64,000 nt of DNA from positions 1-64,000 of the forward strand of contig JAHXHS010000008.1 in NCBI GenBank assembly GCA_025656455.1. Reading direction: 5' to 3'. Numbering within the stretch: position 1 is the first letter of the stretch; the number at the start of each line of letters is the position of its first letter. Position numbers and translations under genes: made by a program. The DNA is from Candidatus Thiodiazotropha sp. (ex Epidulcina cf. delphinae) (lineage in GTDB: Bacteria; Pseudomonadota; Gammaproteobacteria; Chromatiales; Chromatiaceae). Below the pieces are notes generated by a model. It did no database searches. It was not told the origin of the DNA and saw only the letters and a program-made list of their open reading frames with translations. Positions 26,085-36,197 of the stretch are shown in pieces.

Positions 26085-26410
26085 CACAAAGATACTGCAT
26101 AACGGCTTGAGACGTCAAAGCGGTCATCCAACCATGAAAAAAGGTCTTCCCTTGGTCGAATGGGTGGAAAAAGTAATGCATAACCACTTCGACGGATGGT
26201 GCGGTGCGGCAGGGCCGCACCCTACGGGCTACAACGCGTGTAAACAATGGAACGAAGACAAGGCAATTGTAGCCATCCGGGGTGAGAGAGGGAACTACAA
26301 GGGTAAAAACGGATGGTCACACCGCCCTCTTCCCAATCCCGTCCCGGCACGAGCGAGAAGCGCAGGCGAAACCGATAAGCGGGCCTGAGTGTTTGAGCGC
26401 AGCGAGTCTT

Positions 26411-26590
26411 AACCCGCATTTTTCGCACCCGATCGTAGCGAGACGGTTCAAGGGTGCGTGATGAGCGGCTTTCACGACTGAGGGGCGCGCAGGCATAGCC
26501 GATGCTATGTCGAGCACCCCGACGGAGTGAAGGCCGCTCAGCGCGTGCCATTGGGCCGTCGCAGTCGATCGGGTGCGGAAAATGCGGGTT
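26411..26590. repeat. palindrome-ended repeat R2, copy 2
   Basis: AACCCGCATTTTTCGCACCC at the left pairs with the right arm at 26566-26590 (25 bp, one mismatch). It shares GGGGCGCGCAGGCATAGCCG and neighbouring bases with the copy at 11761-12011. The copies differ in the length of the central part (180 against 251 bp). Confidence 0.7.
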
Positions 26591-26640
26591 GGGCCCGCCG
26601 GTTTCGCCGAGCATCGCAGCGATCCCCGCAGGGGCGTGAC

Positions 26641-26935
26641 GGTCGGGCGCCCTTTCTTTTGGTTACTTTTCTTTTGGCGGAAAAGAAAAGTGACTCGCCC
26701 AGGAGGGCGAAAAAGAGCCTTTCCGCCAACACGGCAAACAGCATAATATGTTAAAAACACCAAAAAAGGCGCCGCGCCTTGAGGCCATTGGCGTTCATTT
26801 GCGGACTGATATAATTTTGGCTCTTCCCCAATTCGAGTGGGTGAAAAAAGTCGTAGGTCAGGTTGACGCGGAGCGGCTACCTGACTCAAGAGGGGTGTCA
26901 CGTAGCTGCGCAACGTGACCTACGGGTTTCTAAAC
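26641..26935. repeat. repeat-rich intergenic tail, no gene
   Basis: This stretch holds a palindrome GTTACTTTTCTTTT/GAAAAGAAAAGTGAC (about 26663-26695), the motif GGCGTTCATTTGCGG (near 26787), GGCTCTTCCCCAATTCGAGT (near 26819) and the GTCACGTAGCTGCGCAACGT tail shared with 12058. Together with 26085-26410 and 26936-27393, where I also see only repeat fragments, it forms a 1.4-kb gene-free block. Confidence 0.55.
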
Positions 26936-27393
26936 TCTAAACAGATAAACTCAAACAGTCTAAACAGACATCCACTCAAAATTACCTGGGATTTGAATGG
27001 GTGATGAGAGGGACGCTCTACTGAGTGGCGCTGAACCCGTCAATCACCTCCTTTGGCGGCGTGCCGGCGTACAGCCGGGTGGCCGGTCCAGGCGGGGAGC
27101 TCGATACTGATACCTCGCTGAGACCCTACGACGAAAAGAGACTCTCGCAAAGATCGCTAAGCCCGTAAAGGATTCCCAGACAATGCCTTCTTGGCGTACT
27201 TAGCGAGCTTGGCGAGAGAAATAGTGCATGCCTGGCCAGTGATTGAAAATCATCAAGGCGTCGTGCAGAATGGGAAATTCGCATTCGCGTTGATTTGCGT
27301 TTATACGCGGACAATCAATCCTGAGTCGGCGAACTGAATTGTTGCGATTGGTAGGATCTACCCACCCGATCAGGGGAATAACCATAATTTTTA

Positions 27394-28161
27394 TCAATTG
27401 AGAAAAACCCGCACGGCCTGTGAAAAGGGGCCGGGCTGTTCCGCATAGAGCCAATGACCGGCGCCATGCAGCAGTCGTTGTCGATAGTGGGGAAACAGGC
27501 CACGCATCCTCTCTTGATAAGCTTCGGTCACATAATCGGAACCTTCTCCGTGAATAAACAGCACATCGCCGGCATAGGACCTCCCCTGCACTTCGGGGAA
27601 TCCCGAGAGGACCGGCATGGCGGCCTGCAACACGGGCAGATTGAATCGCCAACGCCACCCGTCCGGTTGCTTCAACAGGTTTTGCAACAGATATTGGCGC
27701 ACCGGCTTCTCTTTCACCCAGCCGGCAAGGTATCGCTCTGCCGCTTCTCGGCTGTGGATCTCATGCAACGGCAGGGAGCAGAGCCCCTGAAAGATCGACT
27801 CGAAACGGTTCTCATAGGTCACTGGCGCGATGTCCGCCACCACCAGCTTGTCGATCCGTTCCGGTTGCTGCAGGGCCATCCACATCGCTGTCTTGCCGCC
27901 CATGCTGTGACCCAGCAGCGAGACGCTGTCGATCCCCAACCGGTCCATCAACCTGTACACGTCACTCGCCATCAGCGGATAGTCCATGGTTGCCTGATGA
28001 GGAGAACGGCCGTGGTTGCGCAGGTCCGGCAGCAGCAGGCGATAGTTCTCCTGCAGCCGTTTCACTATGCCCATCCAGTTGACGGATGAACCGAACAGTC
28101 CGTGCAGCAGGCATAGCCTGGGGTTGGCTGCGTCGCCGAATTCGCGGTAGTGGAGATTCAC
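27394..28161 (-). CDS. alpha/beta hydrolase (YbfF-type esterase)
   Basis: The protein (255 residues from GTG 28161) has the alpha/beta hydrolase landmarks: oxyanion-loop LLHGLFGSSVNWMGIVKRL, LPDLRNHGRSPH, the nucleophile elbow SLLGHSMGGKTAMWMAL (Ser about residue 97), and the late catalytic His in LLHGAGHWLYAEQP. It is closest to YbfF-like acyl esterases. I choose GTG at 28161 because it overlaps the TGA of a small upstream frame (GTGA) and gives a family-like N-terminus; the ATG at 28188 adds nine residues. It is the last gene of the pyruvate dehydrogenase locus. Confidence 0.88.
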   Translation of the reverse strand: MNLHYREFGDAANPRLCLLHGLFGSSVNWMGIVKRLQENYRLLLPDLRNHGRSPHQATMDYPLMASDVYRLMDRLGIDSVSLLGHSMGGKTAMWMALQQPERIDKLVVADIAPVTYENRFESIFQGLCSLPLHEIHSREAAERYLAGWVKEKPVRQYLLQNLLKQPDGWRWRFNLPVLQAAMPVLSGFPEVQGRSYAGDVLFIHGEGSDYVTEAYQERMRGLFPHYRQRLLHGAGHWLYAEQPGPFSQAVRVFLN

Positions 28162-28295
28162 TCCGGGATGCTGGCCGAATGCGGGCAATAGAGGCGTTCT
28201 TTCTCAACCATTTCATACAGACAATCCGCCACACCGCCCGGCGGATAGGGGTAGGCTTCGTAGAACGCCCGCACGCCAGCGGTGATCTTGTCCAA
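28158..28295 (-). CDS. small ORF (45 aa) between lpd and the hydrolase
   Basis: A TTG at 28295 opens 45 codons reading LDKITAGVRAFYEAYPYPPG and ending ERLYCPHSASIPE. The segment FYEAYPYPPGGV resembles the YPYP-type start of some SAM-dependent methyltransferases, so this may be a remnant. It starts seven bases after the lpd stop and its TGA overlaps the hydrolase GTG by four bases, which suggests translational coupling and perhaps a real small protein. Confidence 0.4.
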   Translation of the reverse strand: MDKITAGVRAFYEAYPYPPGGVADCLYEMVEKERLYCPHSASIPE

Positions 28296-28301
28296 GGCCG
28301 G

Positions 28302-30029
28302 TTATTTTCTCTTCTTCGGCGGCAGGAGGTCGGTGATGCTGCCCTCTGCCATCTCCGCGGCAAAACAGATGGTCTCGTTCAGGGTCGGGTGGGGATGGAT
28401 GGTCAGGCCGATATCCTCGGCATCGGCCCCCATCTCCAGGGCAAGTACCGTTTCACCGATCAGCTCCCCGGCATTCGGGCCGACGATGCCGGCGCCGAGA
28501 ATACGCTTCGTGTTTGGATCGAACAGCAACTTGGTCATGCCCTCGTCCCGGCCGATGCCCAGGGCGCGGCCACTGGCCGCCCAGGGAAAGACCCCCTTCT
28601 CATACGCGATGCCCTGCGCCTTGGCCTCGGTCTCGGTCAAGCCCATCCACGCCACTTCCGGATCGGTATAGGCGACGGAGGGAATGGTCATGGGATCGAA
28701 GCTGGCCGGCAACCCGGCAATCACCTCGGCCGCCACTTTTGCCTCGTGCGTCGCCTTATGGGCCAACATGGGCTGCCCGACCACATCGCCAATGGCATAG
28801 ATGTTCGGCACATTGGTGCGCATCTGCCGGTCCACGGGAATGAAACCCCGCTCGTCAACGGTCACCCCGGCTGCCTCGGCATTGATCCTTCCGCCGTTCG
28901 GGGTGCGTCCCACCGCCACCAGCACACGGTCGTAAGTCTGCGGCTTGTCCGGCGCCTGCCTACCCTCGAAACTCACCTTCAAACCGCTCTTCAGGACCTG
29001 GATATCGGTCACCTTGGTGCCGAGCATGATGCTGTTATAGCGTTTGCCGATGCGCTTCTGCAGTGGCCGCACCAGATCCGCATCGCAACCGGGAATCAAC
29101 CCCTCCTGCAGCTCCACCACGTCGATCTGACTGCCCAGGGTTGAGTAAACGGCGCCCATCTCAAGGCCGATAATACCGCCCCCGATCACCAGCATTCGCT
29201 TCGGGATACTCTCCAACGCCAAGGCGCCGGTGGAATCGATCAAGCGTGGATCGCCGTTCGGAAAACCGGGAATTTGCACCGGGCTGGATCCACAGGCGAT
29301 GATGGCGTCGTTGAAGGCGATGGAGACGCTACCCTTCGCTGTGTTGACCGCAATCCGGTTGGGCGATTCGAAGCGGGCGACGCCATGCACCAATTCCACC
29401 TTGCGTTGCTTGGCCAACTGTTTCAAGCCGCCGGTCAGACGCCGCACCACCTTGTCCTTACCTGCGCGAAGCTTCTCCAGATCGATCTTCGGCGTGCCGA
29501 AATCCACCCCCATCCCGGCCAGTTCGGCCGCTTCATTGACCACGTCCGCCGCATGCAGCAAGGCCTTGGAGGGGATACAACCCACATTGAGGCAGACACC
29601 GCCCAGGGCGTCGTAACGTTCGATCATGATCACGCGCTTGCCCAGATCGGCGGCGCGGAAAGCAGCCGTATACCCGCCCGGACCGGCGCCCAGAACCACC
29701 ACATCGGCCTGTTTGTCGGCAGCTCCCTTGACGGCTTCGGAAACCGGCGCCTTGGTGGATGCGGGCGGTTCAGCCGCTGTCGCGCCTGGATCCAATTCCA
29801 GTTTGAGTATGCTGCCGCCCATGGAGATGGCGTCACCGACCTTGACCAGTAACTCCCTCACCGTACCGGCATGGGGCGATGGAATATCCATCGTCGCCTT
29901 GTCACTCTCCAGGGTGATGATGGAATCTTCCGCCGCTACCCTGTCTCCGGGGGCAACCAATATCTCGATGATATCAACCTGTTCAAAATCGCCGATATCG
30001 GGAAGAGTAACCTCAACGATGCCGCTCAT
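28302..30029 (-). CDS. lpdA: dihydrolipoyl dehydrogenase (E3) with lipoyl domain
   Basis: The 575-residue protein has an N-terminal lipoyl domain (residues 1-80, lipoyl Lys in ESDKATMDIPSP), a linker, an FAD fold (VVLGAGPGGYTAAFRAADLG), the redox-active disulfide in GGVCLNVGCIPSK, a NAD fold (LVIGGGIIGLEMGAVYSTLG) and the dimer domain with the catalytic His in IHPHPTLNE. It reoxidises the lipoyl group of E2 with NAD. An E3 that carries its own lipoyl domain is a known variant. It is the third pyruvate dehydrogenase gene, separated from aceF by two unrelated genes. Confidence 0.96.
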   Translation of the reverse strand: MSGIVEVTLPDIGDFEQVDIIEILVAPGDRVAAEDSIITLESDKATMDIPSPHAGTVRELLVKVGDAISMGGSILKLELDPGATAAEPPASTKAPVSEAVKGAADKQADVVVLGAGPGGYTAAFRAADLGKRVIMIERYDALGGVCLNVGCIPSKALLHAADVVNEAAELAGMGVDFGTPKIDLEKLRAGKDKVVRRLTGGLKQLAKQRKVELVHGVARFESPNRIAVNTAKGSVSIAFNDAIIACGSSPVQIPGFPNGDPRLIDSTGALALESIPKRMLVIGGGIIGLEMGAVYSTLGSQIDVVELQEGLIPGCDADLVRPLQKRIGKRYNSIMLGTKVTDIQVLKSGLKVSFEGRQAPDKPQTYDRVLVAVGRTPNGGRINAEAAGVTVDERGFIPVDRQMRTNVPNIYAIGDVVGQPMLAHKATHEAKVAAEVIAGLPASFDPMTIPSVAYTDPEVAWMGLTETEAKAQGIAYEKGVFPWAASGRALGIGRDEGMTKLLFDPNTKRILGAGIVGPNAGELIGETVLALEMGADAEDIGLTIHPHPTLNETICFAAEMAEGSITDLLPPKKRK

Positions 30030-30266
30030 GCATGCTCCTCAAATCTGTCGATGCCGGCAAAGACTGTCAAGAAAAAAATGAATACGTTAAAAAAACAATA
30101 TATTATAACTTTGCGATCTTGGCGTCTTTGCGAGAGTTTTTCTTTCCGGACAGACACTATCCAGCCATCGGGTTAATAATAATGCTGTGAATGGCCGGGC
30201 GCTTTCCGCAAACCGCACCCAGCCTACTCGGGAAAAGTTGAATGTATCAGGAACTTTGACGAAGTA

Positions 30267-33200
30267 CTAGGTCGTGCCTGTGCCCTGCACATCGCCATTG
30301 AGCCAGACCGTCATGGCAGCGGCCGACATCGGCTTGGCGTAATAGAAGCCCTGTAGATTGCGGCATCCGATGTCCACCAGGAAATCGGCCTGCTCCTTGC
30401 TCTCCACACCTTCCGCCACCAGACTGAGATTCAAGCTTTCGGCCATCGCCACGATGGTTTTCACCAATGAGGCATCATCAATATCGGCAGGCAAATCGTT
30501 GACGAATGAACGATCGATTTTCAGGATATCCACCGGGAACCGCTTCAGATAGCTCAACGATGAATAGCCGGTTCCGAAATCATCCACGGAGAGATTGACA
30601 CCCAGCGCCTTGAAGCCGGTCAGCCAGGTAATCGCTTCATCCGTATCGCGCATCAACAGACTTTCGGTCATCTCCAAGGTCAGGGTCTCGGGAGAGAGTC
30701 CGGTGTCCTGCAACACCTGTCTGAGATAGTCTGCCTCCAATCCCAGCTCGCGCTGCCGGCTCGATAGGTTCACCGCCATATTCAGATCGGCAAAGCCAGC
30801 CTTATGCCATTGGCTGAGCTGTTCGCATGCCCCCTTGATGACCCATTCGCCGACCGAGCCGATCAGCCCGCAATCTTCCGCCAGGGGGATGAACCGGTTG
30901 GGCGAAACAACGCCTCTGTGTGGATGATTCCAACGCAACAGGGCCTCGATGCTGACCACTCGGTCGAGGGTGGCGTCCACCACAGGTTGATAGTAGATCT
31001 CCAACTCGTTGCGCTTGATGGCGAGTCTCAGATCCAATTCCAACTGCTGGCGTTCAAGGGTCCGTTGCTGCATGGAGGCGGTAAAGAACTGATAGTTGTT
31101 GCGGCCATGCGCCTTGGCCTGGTACATCGCCATATCGGCATTTCTCAATAGCGCATCCGCATTCACCGCGTCATCGGGAAAGATGGTGATGCCGACGCTC
31201 GCGCCGATGTAGATCTCACGCCCATACAGGGTAAAGACCCGGATGATGCTGTCGATCACCTTGGCGGCGATGCCGGCCACTGCATCCATGTCGGTGACAT
31301 CCTGCAGCAGAATGACGAACTCATCGCCACCGAACCTGGCCACCGTATCCGACTCCCGAACACACGCCTCGATACGCGACGCAACCTGTTGCAGCAGTTC
31401 ATCGCCCATGACATGGCCAAAGGTATCGTTGACCATCTTGAACTGATCGAGATCGATGAACAGCAATGCCAGCTTCCAGTTTTCCCGATTCGCGGAACCT
31501 ATTGCCTGGGTAAGCCGGTCGGATAGCAGAGAGCGATTGGGTAAACCGGTCAAGGCATCGTAATTGGCTTGGTAGCGGATCTGTTCTTCATCCTGTTTAT
31601 GCTTACTGATATCTGAAAATACCGCCACATACTCTTTTGCGATACCGTCCTCGCCCGGAATGGCCGCGATCGACAGCCACTCAGGAAAGACACTGCCGTC
31701 TTTGCGCCGATTCCAGATTTCACCGGTCCAATAACCCTTCTGCAACACTGAATCCCACAGCGATTCATAGAACGCTTTGTTGTGTCTGCCGGAGCTGAGC
31801 ATGCTAGGCCCACGGCCGATCGCCTCTTCCGGGGCATATCCGGTAATGCGGGTGAAAGCTGGATTGACGGTCTTGATCAGATTATCCGCATCAGTCACCA
31901 TGATGCCCTCGGCCGTTGTTTCAAAGACCGTTGCGTTCATCCGCAGCTGATCCTCGGCGCGTTTCTGTGCCGTGATGTCTTCCTTGACCGCTATGAAATG
32001 GGTGATCTTGCCCATCTCGTCGCGCAACGGACAGATTGACGCCGATTCCCAATAGATCGAACCGTCCTTGCGTCTGTTATGGAACATGCCGCGCCACTCT
32101 TTACCCGCCAGCAGGGTGTTCCACATCTCGGTATACTCCTCCTTGGTTTTATCGCCACTCTTCAGAATACGCGGATTCTGTCCAACGGCCTCAGCGGCGG
32201 AATAGCCGGAGACCTTCTCGAATTTCGGATTGACATACTCGATGGTGCCGTTGGTGTCGGTAATCATCACCGAGGTGGGGCTCTGCTCCAATACCCTGCC
32301 CAGTTTGCGCAGATCCGCTTCGGCCTGCTTGGACTCGGTGATATCACTCCTGACACAGACTACACCGCCTTCGGTGGTGTAGTTGTTGCTCGCCAGAAAC
32401 CAGGCGCCGCTTTCGACCTGTTCCAGATATTGACCGATCGGCATGACGCCAAAAACCGCTTCCCCTTCCAGACTCAGATTATGGATTCGATTTCCGGTAA
32501 CGGATTGCAAGGCACTTATATTCGCGCCTTCGAAGATCCAATCCTTGAGCCAGGGATAAAACTCGCCAAATCGCCGGTTATGAAGCACAAGGCGTCCGTC
32601 GGCATCGAACAGCGCAAAGGCTTCAGACAAATTCTCCACCGCGTCGTGCAACCGGTACCAGGCACGGTTGACCTCCAGGTGCGCCTTCTGCAGGCTGCGT
32701 ATCAACTGCCAGAGACCCAGCAGCAGGATGAAAACCACGGCTGAGAGAATGACGATCAACTGCTTCTTATTGGCTATCTCGATGATGCGATTCCGTTCAT
32801 GCCTGGCATGGATATATTCAAAGTACTCCAGGGTGGGTATGGCCAGATAGCGTATCTTCAATCCACCGAGCTCTGTCAGATCCCCAAGATTGGAGTCCAC
32901 ATGAAACAGCACTTTATCCAACACTTCCCGGCTCGCCGGAGAGGACGGTGACTTTTGCTTCAGTTTCGCTAGTGCGCTGTGGATATCCTCTATTTGCGTA
33001 TCGGTATAGAAGAGATGGTAGGTATAAAGGGAGTTCAGTAATTCAAGCATATCCCGGTATGCCTCCGGGTCGACCGCTTCCAACTCGCGCGCCGCAATGG
33101 GGAGATAGTGAATGCCGTTGCGCACCTGCGCGGCCTGGAACTTGATCCTCTCGAGGATATCCAGTTTTTCATCCATGCCGCGCCAATAGGTTTCGACAAG

Positions 33201-33497
33201 ATCAGCCAGAACCTTGTCGCTCAGCTTCGGATTGCTGTTGATCTTCTCTTTCAATTCCCTCAGACGATTGCTCGTTCGCACCAACGGATCGTATTGAACC
33301 AACAGAAACGAGGTTATCCTGAGCACATCCCGGTCGAGGCGCGCATCCATCTCCTTCAGTTGCAGTAGATGATGCGATAACTCGGCATATTCCTGCGATT
33401 CATCGTCCCAGAAGAGGACCAGTAACAGCACAAAGGCAACACTCAGGGAAAACAGCAGCAGACTGCGCTTTGTACTTATGGCCTTGAGCATCTTCAT
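30267..33497 (-). CDS. DAHL-PAS-GGDEF-EAL c-di-GMP signalling protein
   Basis: The 1076-residue protein has an N-terminal membrane helix (about 12-28), a periplasmic DAHL-type sensor region (VLRITSFLLVQYDPLVRTSN), a second helix (about 245-265), three PAS domains (about 280-640), a GGDEF domain and an EAL domain. GGDEF is intact in RFGGDEFVILL with an inhibitory RxxD five residues before it (RESD); EAL is intact (SIEALLRW, LEMTES, DDFGTGYSSLSYLKRF). It could both make and break c-di-GMP. Its start overlaps the di-haem peroxidase stop, so it is co-translated with it inside the pyruvate dehydrogenase locus. Confidence 0.93.
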   Translation of the reverse strand: MKMLKAISTKRSLLLFSLSVAFVLLLVLFWDDESQEYAELSHHLLQLKEMDARLDRDVLRITSFLLVQYDPLVRTSNRLRELKEKINSNPKLSDKVLADLVETYWRGMDEKLDILERIKFQAAQVRNGIHYLPIAARELEAVDPEAYRDMLELLNSLYTYHLFYTDTQIEDIHSALAKLKQKSPSSPASREVLDKVLFHVDSNLGDLTELGGLKIRYLAIPTLEYFEYIHARHERNRIIEIANKKQLIVILSAVVFILLLGLWQLIRSLQKAHLEVNRAWYRLHDAVENLSEAFALFDADGRLVLHNRRFGEFYPWLKDWIFEGANISALQSVTGNRIHNLSLEGEAVFGVMPIGQYLEQVESGAWFLASNNYTTEGGVVCVRSDITESKQAEADLRKLGRVLEQSPTSVMITDTNGTIEYVNPKFEKVSGYSAAEAVGQNPRILKSGDKTKEEYTEMWNTLLAGKEWRGMFHNRRKDGSIYWESASICPLRDEMGKITHFIAVKEDITAQKRAEDQLRMNATVFETTAEGIMVTDADNLIKTVNPAFTRITGYAPEEAIGRGPSMLSSGRHNKAFYESLWDSVLQKGYWTGEIWNRRKDGSVFPEWLSIAAIPGEDGIAKEYVAVFSDISKHKQDEEQIRYQANYDALTGLPNRSLLSDRLTQAIGSANRENWKLALLFIDLDQFKMVNDTFGHVMGDELLQQVASRIEACVRESDTVARFGGDEFVILLQDVTDMDAVAGIAAKVIDSIIRVFTLYGREIYIGASVGITIFPDDAVNADALLRNADMAMYQAKAHGRNNYQFFTASMQQRTLERQQLELDLRLAIKRNELEIYYQPVVDATLDRVVSIEALLRWNHPHRGVVSPNRFIPLAEDCGLIGSVGEWVIKGACEQLSQWHKAGFADLNMAVNLSSRQRELGLEADYLRQVLQDTGLSPETLTLEMTESLLMRDTDEAITWLTGFKALGVNLSVDDFGTGYSSLSYLKRFPVDILKIDRSFVNDLPADIDDASLVKTIVAMAESLNLSLVAEGVESKEQADFLVDIGCRNLQGFYYAKPMSAAAMTVWLNGDVQGTGTT

Positions 33498-34453
33498 GGT
33501 TTGAACCTGATATGCTCTCCAACCAGACTGAACAGGAATGCAACGATATCCTCTATCTCATCATCCGGAATCTCCCGTCCCAACTGATAGCGTCCCATCA
33601 CCCGTACGGCATCATTCAGGGTTTTCGCCGAACCATCGTGGAAATAGGGGGGATTGACCGCCGCCAGACGCAGGCTGGGCACTTTGAAATAGTGCTTGTC
33701 CTCGGCCCGTTGCGTGACATTGTATCGGCCGAGGTCGGCGGGCGTGATTTCACCCCCTCGATCCTCGAAATAGTCTCCCATCGCTCCTATGAATCCGTAC
33801 ATGTTGCCACCCACGTTGACGCCCTGGTGGCAACTGATGCAGCCATAGCTTTTAAACAGGCGGTAGCCGCGGCGCTCCTTTTCGGTGAGTACGCCCTTCT
33901 CCCCCCGGAGCCAACGATCAAAACGGGAATTCAGCGTCACCAGCGAACGCTCGAAGGCGGCAATGGCGATGGTTATGTTCTCCCCGGTGATGCCATCTTC
34001 GAACAAGGCGTCAAAGTCCGCCACCATGGAGGGATCGTTGCCGAGTTTGGAGATGACCTCTTGCCAGTTGGAATTCATCTCAATGGGATTGTGCACCGGG
34101 CCCGCGGCCTGGGCCTCCAGGGTTGGGGCCCGACCATCCCAGAATTGCACAAAATTGAAGCGGGTGTTGTACACGGTAGGCGCCTTGATGCCGCCTATCG
34201 CGCCGCTCACGCCCATGGATTTCGCTTTCCCGTCGGTACCGCCGGTGGAGAGAACGTGACAGCCCGCGCAGCTTAGACTGTTATCCTGCGAGAGACGTCT
34301 ATCGTGAAACAGACGGTCGCCCAAAGCCGCCAGTTTCGGATTCAGATCGTGATCTGCGGTCAGCGGTTGTATCGGCTCGTTCTTCACCCAGCCAGCCAGT
34401 GCATCCGAAGACATAATCAGAAGAAATATCAATAACTTCAAGTAGTTACGCAT
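33494..34453 (-). CDS. di-haem cytochrome c peroxidase family protein
   Basis: From Met at 34453 the protein has a signal peptide (LKLLIFLLIMSSDALA) and two haem-binding motifs, CAGCH and CISCH, typical of bacterial cytochrome c peroxidases and MauG-like enzymes. The segment TVYNTRFNFVQFWDGRAPTL and PYFHDGSAKTLNDAVRVMG are conserved in this family. It would work in the periplasm, using electrons from cytochromes to reduce peroxide. An in-frame upstream Met at 34507 is less likely because it precedes the signal peptide. It overlaps the GGDEF-EAL gene by four bases. Confidence 0.92.
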   Translation of the reverse strand: MRNYLKLLIFLLIMSSDALAGWVKNEPIQPLTADHDLNPKLAALGDRLFHDRRLSQDNSLSCAGCHVLSTGGTDGKAKSMGVSGAIGGIKAPTVYNTRFNFVQFWDGRAPTLEAQAAGPVHNPIEMNSNWQEVISKLGNDPSMVADFDALFEDGITGENITIAIAAFERSLVTLNSRFDRWLRGEKGVLTEKERRGYRLFKSYGCISCHQGVNVGGNMYGFIGAMGDYFEDRGGEITPADLGRYNVTQRAEDKHYFKVPSLRLAAVNPPYFHDGSAKTLNDAVRVMGRYQLGREIPDDEIEDIVAFLFSLVGEHIRFKP

Positions 34454-34652
34454 GACAAATAACAAAAAAAGATCATCTATAAAGCACCTGACCCATGCCT
34501 GCGCCAACTACTTGCATAACCTTCAATGCCAAATAGGAAAGGATGCCAACTTCAATAGGTTATCGGACAATCGGTGGAAATCTTTACAACCAGGCGCCGG
34601 CTGATATCGCCGCTGAGTCGATAGCATAGCGGATCGAGTCGTCGAAGAGATC

Positions 34653-35996
34653 TCAGAGCAGTAGACGACGGATATCGCCCAGCAGCGATGCGAGAAAGCT
34701 GGTGAACCTGACGCCATCCGCCCCATCGATCACCCGGTGATCGTAGGAGAGCGAAAGCGGCAGCATCAAGCGCGGCTGAAACCCCTCGCCGTCCCATACC
34801 GGCTGCATGTTGCTGCGGGAGACGCCCAGGATAGCCACTTCCGGGGCGTTGACAATGGGGGTAAAAGCCGTGCCTCCAATACCGCCCAGACTGGAGATGG
34901 AGAAACAGCCGCCCTGCAGATCTCCGAGGGCCAGTTTTCCGTCCCGCGCCTTGGCGCTGAGGGTCATGAGTTCCCTGGCAAGGTCGAAAATGCCTTTTTC
35001 ATTCACATCGCGTATCACCGGCACCACCAACCCGTTCGCTGTATCCACGGCGACGCCGATATGCACGTAGTTACGATATATCAACGATTCAGCATCGGCC
35101 GAGAGGGCTGCATTGAAAATTGGCATCTCTTTCAAGGCAACGGCGAGCGCTTTCATCAGAAATGGCATGAACGTAAGGCGAATATCCTGCTTCAGGGCCG
35201 TCTCTTTCTGGGATTTCCGGAATCCCTCCAATTCCGTAATGTCGGCCTCGTCAAACTGGGTGACATGAGGCACCGTCAACCAGCTGCGGTGAAGATGGGC
35301 GCCGCTGATCTTTTTTATGCGGTTCAGGGGGGTGGTCTCGATTTCGCCGAAGCGACTGTAATCCACCTCCGGACCCAGCGGTATTTCAAATGGCGATCCG
35401 CTTGTTCTCCTTGCCTCTCCACGACGCAGGGATTGTTTGACGAAAGCGTGTACATCCTCTTTCAACACCCGCTGTTTGGAACCACTCCCCTTGACCAGAG
35501 AGAGATCGACTCCCAATTCGCGGGCGAAACGGCGAACACCCGGGCTGGCATGGGGCGTTGCCGAGCCACTGATTGCCGGGATAGCGTCCGGGACGGGTGG
35601 AGCGCTGATCTCCTTGTCTCCGGGCCTGCGGGCCGGTGCGGATTCCCGCGCCGCCTCTTCAGTCGCTGAGGGAGCAGGCGCCTGGACCGTCTCCAGTTCT
35701 TCAGCCGCGGGGGCAGGCCCCGCGGCAGGCTGTTGCTGTTTTCGGGGATCGCCGGCGGCAGCCTCGAGGGTGAGTATCTTGTCCCCTTCGCTGACATGAT
35801 CACCCGCCTTGATCAACAGACGCTTCACCACACCCGCCTGTGGAGACGGAATCTCCATCGTGGCCTTATCACTCTCCAGGGTCAGCAGAGACTCTTCAAT
35901 ACTGACTTCGTCACCCTCGGAAACAAGGATTTCAATAACCTCGACCAATTCGAAATCTCCAATATCAGGTAACAGCACATCTGTTGTTTTACCCAC
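34653..35996 (-). CDS. aceF: pyruvate dehydrogenase E2, dihydrolipoyl acetyltransferase
   Basis: The 447-residue protein has one lipoyl domain (residues 1-80, lipoyl Lys in ESDKATMEIPSP), a Pro/Ala-rich linker, a peripheral subunit-binding domain (VRRFARELGVDLSLVKGSG) and a catalytic domain ending with the acyltransferase motif SYDHRVIDGADGVRF. It passes the acetyl group to CoA and forms the core of the complex. E. coli AceF has three lipoyl domains; one here is a common variant. It follows aceE by about 200 bp and precedes the peroxidase gene. Confidence 0.96.
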   Translation of the reverse strand: MGKTTDVLLPDIGDFELVEVIEILVSEGDEVSIEESLLTLESDKATMEIPSPQAGVVKRLLIKAGDHVSEGDKILTLEAAAGDPRKQQQPAAGPAPAAEELETVQAPAPSATEEAARESAPARRPGDKEISAPPVPDAIPAISGSATPHASPGVRRFARELGVDLSLVKGSGSKQRVLKEDVHAFVKQSLRRGEARRTSGSPFEIPLGPEVDYSRFGEIETTPLNRIKKISGAHLHRSWLTVPHVTQFDEADITELEGFRKSQKETALKQDIRLTFMPFLMKALAVALKEMPIFNAALSADAESLIYRNYVHIGVAVDTANGLVVPVIRDVNEKGIFDLARELMTLSAKARDGKLALGDLQGGCFSISSLGGIGGTAFTPIVNAPEVAILGVSRSNMQPVWDGEGFQPRLMLPLSLSYDHRVIDGADGVRFTSFLASLLGDIRRLLL

Positions 35997-36074
35997 GTCT
36001 CATCCTCTTTGCCGTTCAGGCATATTCTGTTTCATTCAGGCTCACCCACCTCTGCCACGCGTTGTTGCGTTGCT

Positions 36075-36138
36075 TGGAAAGGGCGCGCCATTCCATCCTT
36101 CGGTCCGTAAACGGCACATCCATGTGCCACTTCTCCCG
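36075..36138. repeat. 64-bp repeat shared with the MITE at 3181-3493
   Basis: GCCATTCCATCCTTCGGTCC with flanks to CATGTGCCACTTCTCCC matches 3357-3420 almost base for base. It lies between aceF and aceE with no terminal repeats, so it is either a decayed element copy or a sequence the MITE captured. The rest of the aceE-aceF gap (35997-36197) holds no gene. Confidence 0.75.
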
Positions 36139-36197
36139 GCGCCACGCTGATATCAGCAATTAGTATGAGACAGTACACTAGGCGCCCTACGCCTTGT

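Noticed and set aside
27040..27120. Minus-strand tail reading ELPAWTGHPAVRRHAAKGGD
   Set aside because: Looks like a possible C-terminal gene scrap, but it is too short and lacks a recognisable family.
28086..29144. 352-codon frame on the plus strand opposite lpdA
   Set aside because: Antisense shadow of lpdA caused by high-GC third positions.
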